A DNA stretch of 6,448 nucleotides from Clostridiales bacterium (lineage in GTDB: Bacteria; Bacillota_A; Clostridia; Oscillospirales; Oscillospiraceae): contig JALFGI010000230.1 in NCBI GenBank assembly GCA_022777455.1, positions 1 through 6,448 on the forward strand. The letters are read 5' to 3'. A program made the translations under genes and the position numbers. The notes under the pieces were generated by a model. The model was not told the origin of the DNA, made no database searches, and worked only from the letters and a program-made list of their open reading frames with translations. Positions 1-5,755 of the stretch are shown one piece after another. The number at the start of each line of letters is the position of its first letter. Position 1 is the stretch's first letter.

Positions 1-3000
1 ATCATCTATTTCACCGGCGGCCTGGAGGAGCGGATGAACGGCGTCTGCGCCGGCGGCACCGGCTCCTTCATCGACCAGATGGCGGCCTTACTCCAGACCG
101 ATGCCCTGGGCCTGAACCAGGAAGCGGCCGACTATCAGCAGATCTACCCCATCGCCGCCCGGTGCGGCGTGTTCGCCAAAACGGACATCCAGCCCCTGAT
201 CAACGAGGGGGCCAGCCGAGCGGACCTGGCTGCCTCCATTTTCCAGGCGGTGGTGAATCAGACCATTTCGGGTCTGGCCTGCGGCAAGCCCATTCGGGGC
301 AAGGTCGCCTTCCTGGGCGGCCCCCTGCATTTCCTGCCGGAACTGAAAAAGGCCTTCATCCGGACCCTGAAGCTGACGGAGGAAACCGCCATTGAACCGG
401 AAAACTCCCACCTCTTTGCCGCCACGGGTGCCGCCCTGAACGCGGAGGATGCCCAGCCCCAGAAGATTCACGATCTGATTGCCGCGCTGGATTCCGGCGT
501 GGAGATGGCCTTTGAAATCAAGCGCCTGGACCCCCTGTTTACAGATGAGGCGCAGTACCAGGCCTTCTGCAGCCGGCACGACCGGGCCGTAGTGGAGAAA
601 AAGAAGCTGTCGGATTACTGCGGCGACTGCTACCTGGGCATCGATGCCGGCTCCACCACCACCAAAATTGCCCTCATCGGCCAGCAGGGCGAGCTGCTGT
701 TCTTCCACTACGCCAACAATCAGGGCAACCCGGTGAAAACCGCCCAGCAGGCCCTGGAAAAGCTCCGCGCCCAGCTCCACCCCGGGGTGACCATCCGGCG
801 CTCCTGCTCCACCGGCTATGGCGAGTCCCTGCTGAAGGCCGCCTTCCATCTGGACGAGGGGGAGGTGGAAACCATTGCCCACTGCACCGCCGCCTCCTTC
901 TTTGACCCGGACGTGGACTGCGTGCTGGACATCGGCGGCCAGGATATGAAGTGCATCAAGCTGAAGGGCGGCGCGGTGGATACCATCATGCTCAACGAGG
1001 CCTGCTCCTCCGGCTGTGGCTCCTTTATTGAGAATTTCGCCGTGTCCCTGGGCTATACCGCCGCGGGCTTTGCCCGGGAGGCACTGTTTGCCCAAAACCC
1101 CGTGGACCTGGGTACCCGGTGCACCGTGTTCATGAACTCCAACGTGAAGCAGGCCCAGAAGGAGGGCGCCTGTGTGGCGGACATCTCCGCGGGCCTGGCC
1201 TACTCCGTGATCAAAAACGCCCTGTTCAAGGTCATCAAGCTGGCCAATCCCCAGGAGCTGGGCCGGCATGTGGTGGTCCAGGGCGGCACCTTCTACAACA
1301 AGGCGGTGCTCCGTGCCTTTGAGAAAATCGCGGGCATCGAAGCCATCTGCCCGGATATTTCCGGCATCATGGGCGCCTTCGGCGCGGCGCTGATTGCCAG
1401 GGACCGCTGCCAGGGCCGGGAGAGCCGGATGCTTCCTCTGGAGGACATTCTGAACCTGACCTACACCACCTCCACCACCCGGTGCCGTGGCTGCTCCAAC
1501 AGCTGCATGCTCACCATCAGCCGCTTCTCCAGCGGCGAGCGCCACGTCACCGGCAACCGGTGCGAGCGGGGAGCCGGCGGCAGCGGAAAGGCTGCCGCGC
1601 CCAACATGGTGGCTTACAAGCTAAAACGCATGTTTGACTACCCGCCCCTGGAAAATCCCACCCGGGGCACCATCGGCATCCCCAGGGTGCTGAACATCTA
1701 CGAAAACTATCCCTTCTGGGCCACCTTCTTCGGGAAGCTGGGCTTCCGGGTGGAGCTGTCTCCCCTGTCCGACCGGAAGATTTACGAGCTGGGCATGGAG
1801 TCCATCCCCTCGGAATCCGAGTGCTACCCCGCCAAGCTGTCCCACGGCCATGTGGAGTGGCTGATCCGCAGCGGGGTCAAGACCATCTTCCATCCCTGCG
1901 TGTTCTACGAGCACCAGGAGACAAAGGATGCCCAGAACCACTATAACTGCCCCATTGTGGTGTCCTACCCCGAGAACCTGAAGAACAATGTGGAAGCCGT
2001 GGCCGACGGCCAGGTGCGCTACATCCGGCCCTTCATCGCCCTGACGGACGAAAAAACAGCTGCGGGCCGGTTGGTGCAGCTGTGCAAAGAGGAGTGGAAC
2101 ATCCCGGAGAAGGAGACCCGCGCCGCCGTCAGCGCCGCCTGGGCGGAGCAGCTGCAGGCCAAGCAGGACATCCGGGAGGAGGGCAAGCGGGTGCTGGAAG
2201 AAATGGAGCAACGCGGCGGACGGGGCATTGTCCTGGCCGGGCGGCCTTACCACATCGACCCGGAGATCAACCACGGCATCCCCCAGATGATCGCCTCCTA
2301 CGGCCTGTGCGTGCTGACAGAGGACAGTCTGCCCATCGACTTCAATCCCGCCCGCCCCGTCCGGGTGAATGACCAGTGGGTCTATCACTCCCGGCTGTAC
2401 ACCGCGGCGGAATTCGTCAGTCGCAGGAACGATCTGGAACTGATCCAGCTGAACTCCTTCGGCTGCGGCCTGGACGCCGTGACCACGGACCAGGTGTGCG
2501 AGATCCTGGAAAAGAGCAACAAGCTCTACACCGTACTGAAAATTGACGAGGTAAACAACCTGGGTGCGGCGCGCATCCGCATCCGCAGTCTGCTGGCCGC
2601 CATGAATCAGCGCAGGGACCAGGGCATCACCGCCCGGCCCGCCCCGGTGCAGTACCGGCGGACGGAGTTCACCCGCTCCATGTTTGAGGAGGGCTACACC
2701 ATCCTGGCACCCCAGATGAGCCCTATCCATTTTGACTTTCTGGAGCCGGTATTCCGCAAGTACGGCTACAATGTGGTGGTGCTGGACAACGCGGACCGCA
2801 GCGCCATCGATACGGGGCTGAAATTCGTGAACAACGATGCCTGCTTCCCCTCCATCACCACCGTGGGGCAGATCATGGAGGCGGTGCTCTCCGGCAAGTA
2901 CGACACAAACCGCCTGGCCATCATCATGACCCAGACCGGCGGCTGCTGCCGGGCCAGCAACTATGTCAGCTTCATCCGCCGGGCGCTGGACAAGGCAAAT

Positions 3001-3918
3001 CTGTCCCACATCCCGGTGATCTCCCTGAACGCCAACGGCATGGAAAAGAACGAGGGCTTCAAGATCCCCGCCGGGCTCCTGCTGGCGGCGGCCAAGGGGC
3101 TTGTGTACGGAGACCTGTTCATGCGCTGCCTCTATCGGGTGCGGCCCTACGAGCAGGTGCCGGGCTCTGCCAACGCGCTCCACGAAAAGTGGAAGGCCAT
3201 CTGCATCGACTCCCTGGTGAACAACCGGACGAGGTGGACCTACTCCAAGGTGTGCCACGGCATTGTGGAGGACTTTGACCGTCTGCCCATCCACGAGGAC
3301 ATGAGAAAGCCCAGAGTGGGCGTGGTGGGAGAAATCCTGGTAAAATACATGCCTCTGGCCAACAATTTCCTGGTGGAGCTCCTGGAAAAAGAGGGCGCGG
3401 AGGCGGTGGTGCCCGATTTGATGGACTTTATGAACTACTGCGTCTACAATGGGGACTACAAGCACAAATTCCTGGGCAAGAACTGGGTGTCCTCCTTCAC
3501 TGCCCGGGTGGGCGTGGATGCCATCCGGATGCTGCGCAGGCCGGCTATAGATGCCCTGAAGCGCAGCCGCCGCTTTGAGCCCCCCATGCCCATTGAGCAG
3601 GTGGCGGAGCTGGCCAAGCCCTTCCTGTCCATCGGCAACCAGTACGGCGAAGGGTGGTTCCTCACGGGAGAAATGGTGGAGCTGCTGCTGTCCGGCGTGC
3701 CCAACATTGTGTGCATCCAGCCCTTTGCCTGCCTTCCCAACCACGTGGTGGGCAAAGGCGTGATCAAGGCCCTGCGCAAATCCTACCCTGGGGCAAACAT
3801 CGTGGCGGTGGACTACGACCCCGGCGCCTCCGAGGTCAACCAGCTCAACCGCATCAAGCTGATGCTCTCCGCCGCCCAGAAAAACCTCACCGGGGAACCC
3901 GCCGAAGCGCCGGTGTAA
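1..3918 (+). CDS. Fused acyl-CoA dehydratase activase / 2-hydroxyglutaryl-CoA dehydratase-like iron-sulfur protein (5' end cut by window)
   Basis: The frame is open from base 1 and ends at TAA 3916-3918; the ATG at 34 is internal, so 1305 C-terminal residues are visible (numbered from base 1). Residues 1-150 are the end of a first BadF/BcrA/HgdC-type ASKHA ATPase, with cluster cysteines C16 (NGVCAGGTGSF) and C55 (ARCGVFA). Residues about 211-465 are a complete second activase: phosphate loop GIDAGSTTTK (213-222), DIGGQD (310-315), C335, C374 and adenosine motif VVQGGTF (425-431). A linker carries a C-x2-C-x3-C set (495, 498, 502) plus C521 in GNRCERG. A DUF2229-type region follows (about 555-780, C608 in ECYPAK, C633), then an HgdB-like C-terminus with C822, C948, C982/C983 and C1244. 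HgdC-type activases are ATP-driven low-potential electron donors to dehydratases or double-cubane proteins. Electron donor and acceptor modules being in one chain is inferred; the substrate is unknown. The protein is probably cytoplasmic, as no signal peptide or membrane segment is visible. Confidence 0.93.
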   Translation: MIYFTGGLEERMNGVCAGGTGSFIDQMAALLQTDALGLNQEAADYQQIYPIAARCGVFAKTDIQPLINEGASRADLAASIFQAVVNQTISGLACGKPIRGKVAFLGGPLHFLPELKKAFIRTLKLTEETAIEPENSHLFAATGAALNAEDAQPQKIHDLIAALDSGVEMAFEIKRLDPLFTDEAQYQAFCSRHDRAVVEKKKLSDYCGDCYLGIDAGSTTTKIALIGQQGELLFFHYANNQGNPVKTAQQALEKLRAQLHPGVTIRRSCSTGYGESLLKAAFHLDEGEVETIAHCTAASFFDPDVDCVLDIGGQDMKCIKLKGGAVDTIMLNEACSSGCGSFIENFAVSLGYTAAGFAREALFAQNPVDLGTRCTVFMNSNVKQAQKEGACVADISAGLAYSVIKNALFKVIKLANPQELGRHVVVQGGTFYNKAVLRAFEKIAGIEAICPDISGIMGAFGAALIARDRCQGRESRMLPLEDILNLTYTTSTTRCRGCSNSCMLTISRFSSGERHVTGNRCERGAGGSGKAAAPNMVAYKLKRMFDYPPLENPTRGTIGIPRVLNIYENYPFWATFFGKLGFRVELSPLSDRKIYELGMESIPSESECYPAKLSHGHVEWLIRSGVKTIFHPCVFYEHQETKDAQNHYNCPIVVSYPENLKNNVEAVADGQVRYIRPFIALTDEKTAAGRLVQLCKEEWNIPEKETRAAVSAAWAEQLQAKQDIREEGKRVLEEMEQRGGRGIVLAGRPYHIDPEINHGIPQMIASYGLCVLTEDSLPIDFNPARPVRVNDQWVYHSRLYTAAEFVSRRNDLELIQLNSFGCGLDAVTTDQVCEILEKSNKLYTVLKIDEVNNLGAARIRIRSLLAAMNQRRDQGITARPAPVQYRRTEFTRSMFEEGYTILAPQMSPIHFDFLEPVFRKYGYNVVVLDNADRSAIDTGLKFVNNDACFPSITTVGQIMEAVLSGKYDTNRLAIIMTQTGGCCRASNYVSFIRRALDKANLSHIPVISLNANGMEKNEGFKIPAGLLLAAAKGLVYGDLFMRCLYRVRPYEQVPGSANALHEKWKAICIDSLVNNRTRWTYSKVCHGIVEDFDRLPIHEDMRKPRVGVVGEILVKYMPLANNFLVELLEKEGAEAVVPDLMDFMNYCVYNGDYKHKFLGKNWVSSFTARVGVDAIRMLRRPAIDALKRSRRFEPPMPIEQVAELAKPFLSIGNQYGEGWFLTGEMVELLLSGVPNIVCIQPFACLPNHVVGKGVIKALRKSYPGANIVAVDYDPGASEVNQLNRIKLMLSAAQKNLTGEPAEAPV

Positions 3919-3944
3919 CCCCGATCATCGTCCAGCCGCTGCAG

Positions 3945-3963
3945 GGGAGGCGATTAGCCTCCC
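3945..3963. repeat. Perfect 7-bp inverted repeat (hairpin) just after the activase gene
   Basis: GGGAGGC (3945-3951) and GCCTCCC (3957-3963) are exact reverse complements around a 5-nt loop, 26 bases after the stop codon. No T-run follows on either strand, so it is not a standard intrinsic terminator. It could protect the 3' end or belong to a larger RNA fold. Confidence 0.6.
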
Positions 3964-3975
3964 ACGCGGTACACC

Positions 3976-4085
3976 CCACAGCAACAAACCAGGTTGGGCG
4001 AATTCCTACAGTATCGAATGTGATCCCATCGCCGAACACTCCGTTTCCTTTCCTGGCGGGGGGATGATATCCTCCCCTGCTGTGG
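3976..4085 (+). ncRNA. Candidate structured RNA (three-way junction, weakly 5S-rRNA-like)
   Basis: Base pairing seen by hand: closing helix CCACAGCA 3976-3983 with TGCTGTGG 4078-4085 (8 bp); second helix CCAGG 3989-3993 with CCTGG 4052-4056 (5 bp); third hairpin 4058-4065 with 4069-4076 (8 bp including one G-U, 3-nt loop). The junction strands are short (5, 1 and 1 nt). Inside the long arm, GTG 4020-4022 pairs with CAC 4037-4039 around a loop containing CCCATCGCCGAAC, which resembles loop C of bacterial 5S rRNA (CCCAUnCCGAAC) with one extra base. A competing pairing inside the arm also exists (GTTGGGCGA 3993-4001 with TCGCCGAAC 4029-4037, one mismatch). The terminator at 4098-4119 follows 12 nt later. 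The pairing is visible; that it is a functional RNA, and its strand, are inferred. Confidence 0.35.
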
Positions 4086-4091
4086 ATGGCA

Positions 4092-4127
4092 CAAAAAAGC
4101 AGCCCGTTTCCGGGCTGCTCTTTATTT
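4092..4127. terminator. Strong intrinsic terminator, probably bidirectional
   Basis: A perfect 9-bp stem, AGCAGCCCG (4098-4106) with CGGGCTGCT (4111-4119), has a 4-nt loop. Read on the minus strand the loop is GAAA, a stable GNRA tetraloop, and the stem runs directly into six T (4098-4093), 19 bases beyond the TGA of the ABC ATPase gene, so it clearly terminates that gene. On the plus strand the tail is CTTTATTTA, a weaker but usable T-rich tract, so it may also stop transcription from the activase gene. Confidence 0.85.
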
Positions 4128-4137
4128 ACATATGGAA

Positions 4138-5340
4138 TCAGGCTTCCAGGTTGATGCCGGTCTCCTTGGAGAAGACATGGCACACGTGGCCGGCGAAGTT
4201 GAACTTCACGCTGGCGCCGGTGCTCAGAGCGGCAACCTCAGCGCCGGTCATGTTCATGGTGGAGACCACCAGAACCACGTCACGGCCCATGGCGGTGACA
4301 TGCAGGTGCACGGAGGAGCCCATCATTTCGGACACATCCACAGTGGCGGCGATGCCGTCCTTGGCCAGCTCGATGTGCTCGGGACGGACGCCCAGGACGA
4401 CCTTCTGAGGAGCAACGTTGTTCTTGGCCAGAGCAGCCTGCTTCTCCTCGGACAGCTCCACGGTGACGTTATCCAGCTTGACGGCGTACTTGCCGTTCTC
4501 CTTCACCAGCTCGGCATTCTCGAACAGGTTCATCTGAGGAGTGCCGATGAAGGTAGCCACGAACAGGTTGTAGGGATGGTTGAACACTTCCTGAGGAGTG
4601 CCGATCTGCTGGATGAAGCCGTCCTTCATGATGACGATCCGATCGCCCAGGGTCATAGCCTCGGTCTGGTCGTGGGTAACGTAGATGAAGGTGGTGTTGA
4701 TGCGCTGACGCAGCTTGATGATCTCAGCACGCATCTGGTTACGCAGCTTGGCGTCCAGGTTGGACAGGGGCTCATCCATCAGCATAACCTGGGGGTTACG
4801 AACGATGGCGCGGCCGATGGCCACACGCTGACGCTGACCGCCGGACAGAGCCTTGGGCTTACGGCCCAGGTACTGGGTGATGTCCAGAATCTCAGCAGCT
4901 TCCTTGACCTTCTTGTCGATCTCGTCCTTGGGGGCGTGACGCAGCTTCAGAGCGAAGGCCATGTTATCATAAACAGTCATGTGGGGGTACAGAGCGTAGT
5001 TCTGGAAGACCATGGCGATATCGCGATCCTTGGGAGGAACGTCGTTCACCAGACGGTCGCCGATGTACAGCTCGCCGCCGGAGATGTCTTCCAGGCCGGC
5101 GATCATACGCAGGGTGGTGGACTTACCGCAGCCGGAAGGACCGACCAGAACGATGAATTCCTTGTCGGCGATGTCCAGGTTGAACTCCTGAACGGCCACA
5201 ACGCCCTCGGCAGTGATCTGCAGGTTGTTCTTCTTCTTCTCGGGTTCGTCGCCTTTCTTCTTTTTCTTCTTGGCCTGCTTGGCGTCGTCGCCGTTGAAGG
5301 GGTAGACCTTCTTGATGTTCTTCAGGGTTAAGCTTGCCAT
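4138..5340 (-). CDS. msmX: Carbohydrate ABC transporter ATP-binding protein, MsmX/UgpC/MalK family
   Basis: A complete 400-residue protein. It has Walker A GPSGCGKST (67-75), Q-loop Q113 in VFQNYALYPHMTVYDN, signature LSGGQRQR (165-172), Walker B VMLMDE (185-190), D-loop SNLD (193-196) and switch H223 in VTHDQTEAMTLGDR. A C-terminal OB/TOBE regulatory region follows from about 245, with GVRPEH (317-322). This is the MalK-like architecture of sugar importers (CUT1). It powers uptake by binding an inner-membrane permease pair on the cytoplasmic side. No permease or binding-protein gene adjoins it, which fits a shared MsmX-type ATPase serving several transporters; UgpC is an equally used name for the family. 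The protein is longer than typical members (about 365-370 residues) because of a lysine-rich insertion at about 17-46. Start ATG 5338-5340 is chosen for the family N-terminus MASLTLKN and GGAG at 5352-5355, 11 nt upstream. Substrate is unknown. Confidence 0.95.
   Translation of the reverse strand: MASLTLKNIKKVYPFNGDDAKQAKKKKKKGDEPEKKKNNLQITAEGVVAVQEFNLDIADKEFIVLVGPSGCGKSTTLRMIAGLEDISGGELYIGDRLVNDVPPKDRDIAMVFQNYALYPHMTVYDNMAFALKLRHAPKDEIDKKVKEAAEILDITQYLGRKPKALSGGQRQRVAIGRAIVRNPQVMLMDEPLSNLDAKLRNQMRAEIIKLRQRINTTFIYVTHDQTEAMTLGDRIVIMKDGFIQQIGTPQEVFNHPYNLFVATFIGTPQMNLFENAELVKENGKYAVKLDNVTVELSEEKQAALAKNNVAPQKVVLGVRPEHIELAKDGIAATVDVSEMMGSSVHLHVTAMGRDVVLVVSTMNMTGAEVAALSTGASVKFNFAGHVCHVFSKETGINLEA
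5203..5292 (-). other. Lysine-rich low-complexity insertion in the ATPase N-terminus
   Basis: Residues about 17-46 lie between the first beta strand (KKVYPFNG) and the strand GVVAVQEFNL that precedes Walker A. They contain a run of six lysines, GDEPE, three more lysines, then NNLQITAEG. Standard MalK/MsmX proteins pass directly from the first strand to the A-loop aromatic region here. The segment is highly charged and probably disordered. From memory similar insertions occur in gut Clostridia relatives; function is unknown. Confidence 0.75.
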
Positions 5341-5349
5341 GATTTTTGT

Positions 5350-5449
5350 GACTCCGTGCAGTCTGAATCCTCAATGGCTGCACTCGCATACTGCCGGGTA
5401 AAACAGCAGAAGCATTACGACAGGTCTCCACACTGCCGCACCGTGAGTC
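5350..5449 (-). promoter_or_regulatory. Competing leader hairpins around the ATPase ribosome-binding site
   Basis: GTGCAG (5383-5378) and CTGCAC (5361-5356) form a 6-bp hairpin that ends next to the GGAGT ribosome site (5355-5351). Alternatively GACTC (5449-5445) and GTGC (5441-5438) can pair with GAGTC (5354-5350) and GCAC (5359-5356), burying that site. The two folds share 5356-5359 and exclude each other. Only the pairing potential is shown; regulation is inferred. Confidence 0.3.
5371..5415 (-). CDS. Possible 14-codon upstream leader peptide ORF
   Basis: In the ATPase leader an ATG (5415-5413) opens a short frame encoding MLLLFYPAVCECSH and closing with TGA at 5373-5371, 30 bases before the ATPase start. 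GGAG (5429-5426) stands 10 nt before the ATG, a usable Shine-Dalgarno distance. The peptide is hydrophobic with two cysteines and matches nothing I know. Its stop falls inside the loop of the hairpin next to the ATPase ribosome site, so translating ribosomes would disturb that fold. An ORF this short with a ribosome site can arise by chance. Confidence 0.2.
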   Translation of the reverse strand: MLLLFYPAVCECSH

Positions 5450-5482
5450 GAAACGGGATTTTCCTCCTTTATTTTAGCTTCC

Positions 5483-5515
5483 TATGCCTATTTTTGTGGA
5501 GTAGGCATATTCCAC
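5483..5515 (-). promoter_or_regulatory. Interleaved inverted repeats at the mRNA 5' end (possible pseudoknot or operator)
   Basis: On the minus strand TATGCCTA (5509-5502) pairs perfectly with TAGGCATA (5490-5483), and GTGGA (5515-5511) pairs with TCCAC (5500-5496). The order of segments is 1-2-1'-2', the topology of an H-type pseudoknot with connectors of 1, 1 and 5 (AAAAA) nt. A further palindrome, ATTCC-GGT-GGAAT (5521-5509), overlaps it at the predicted transcription start. As DNA these repeats could instead be regulator sites. The repeats are seen; the role is inferred. Confidence 0.4.
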
Positions 5516-5527
5516 CGGAATAATGTA

Positions 5528-5556
5528 ATGATAGCATACATTTCCAAAAAGCGCAA
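5528..5556 (-). promoter_or_regulatory. Sigma-A type promoter of the ABC ATPase gene
   Basis: On the minus strand, TTGCGC (5556-5551) and TATCAT (5533-5528) are separated by exactly 17 bases, and TG-C precedes the -10 box (extended -10). The predicted start near 5521 gives a leader of about 180 nt before the ATG. Confidence 0.65.
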
Positions 5557-5589
5557 TCGTCTATTTTGCTATTTTTTCAATGTATGGGT

Positions 5590-5619
5590 TGTATATTTTG
5601 CACGGAGACCCTGTTCCAA
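5590..5619 (-). promoter_or_regulatory. Possible second, upstream promoter of the ABC ATPase gene
   Basis: On the minus strand TTGGAA (5619-5614) and TATACA (5595-5590) are 18 bases apart. The boxes are fair but lack a TG extension, and the region is AT-rich, so chance matches are likely. It overlaps the palindrome at 5614-5627. Confidence 0.25.
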
Positions 5620-5689
5620 TATTGAAATTCACCTTTTTGAGCAAATGATTCCACCAGGTTTTTCCCATGTCCTCATCAATAAATCTTAC

Positions 5690-5718
5690 TTGTCATTTCA
5701 ATCTTCTCATGATATATT
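5690..5718 (+). promoter_or_regulatory. Promoter of the SIR2-domain gene
   Basis: TTGTCA (5690-5695, five of six consensus bases) and TATATT (5713-5718) are exactly 17 bases apart, with TG at 5710-5711 making an extended -10. The predicted start near 5725 leaves a leader of about 30 nt. Two copies of TCATGAT (5707-5713 and 5722-5728, period 15) flank and overlap the -10 box and could bind a regulator. Confidence 0.65.
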
Positions 5719-5740
5719 TTTTCATGATCAGCCAGATATG

Positions 5741-5747
5741 AAAGGAG
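5741..5747 (+). promoter_or_regulatory. Ribosome-binding site of the SIR2-domain gene
   Basis: AAAGGAG lies 8 nt before ATG 5756. This near-ideal site fixes the start, because no in-frame alternative upstream has a comparable one. Confidence 0.85.
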
Positions 5748-5755
5748 CGAAACCT

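Larger units (their letters stand above)
3919..4097. other. Intergenic region between convergent genes, rich in inverted repeats
   Basis: About 180 bases lie between the stop of the activase gene and the shared terminator. I see no convincing gene here. The open frames crossing it on both strands lack a ribosome site and family resemblance. It holds a perfect 7-bp hairpin at 3945-3963 (GGGAGGC, loop GATTA, GCCTCCC) and several further inverted repeats that can form a three-way junction, described separately. No promoter with good -35 and -10 boxes was recognised on the plus strand, so any RNA from here would most simply be a 3'-UTR product of the upstream gene. Confidence 0.6.
5341..5755. promoter_or_regulatory. 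Divergent intergenic control region
   Basis: 415 bases separate the start codons of the minus-strand ABC ATPase and plus-strand SIR2 genes. The half next to the ATPase (5341-5525) is its transcribed leader and is full of inverted repeats. The half next to SIR2 is AT-rich and holds promoters for both directions. An imperfect palindrome TTCCAATATTGAAA (5614-5627) lies in the middle and could be an operator. No tRNA, CRISPR repeat or insertion-sequence end was recognised. Confidence 0.7.

Noticed and set aside
88..1545. 485-codon open frame on the minus strand
   Set aside because: It lies antisense to the activase gene, whose GC-rich third positions suppress stops on the opposite strand. Its translation is Gly/Ala/His/Gln-rich with no recognisable domain.
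1621..3744. 707-codon open frame on the minus strand
   Set aside because: Same cause: it shadows the dehydratase-like half of the plus-strand protein, whose motifs are unmistakable. The shadow has no family features.
3961..4037. Resemblance to a c-di-GMP-I riboswitch (CACAGCAACAAACC)
   Set aside because: Only a short stretch is similar. The conserved core parts further downstream in that class are absent, and no gene it could control follows on the plus strand.
3887..4183. 98-codon minus-strand frame spanning the convergent intergenic region
   Set aside because: It crosses the ATPase gene's own terminator and both flanking gene ends, has no ribosome site and resembles no family. The region is better explained by RNA-type inverted repeats.
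4132..5331. 399-codon open frame on the plus strand
   Set aside because: It is an exact antisense shadow of the ABC ATPase, rich in Leu/His/Gly/Gln, and has no ribosome site.
5123..5431. 102-codon minus-strand frame from a GTG start overlapping the ATPase gene
   Set aside because: It overlaps the ATPase N-terminal coding region in another frame, and its Arg/Glu-rich sequence is just a frame-shifted reading of the lysine-rich and Walker A codons.
5570..5598. Plus-strand TATATT at 5593-5598 as a promoter -10 box
   Set aside because: No acceptable -35 box lies 16-18 bases upstream, and the TTGTCA-17-TATATT promoter nearer the SIR2 gene is much better.
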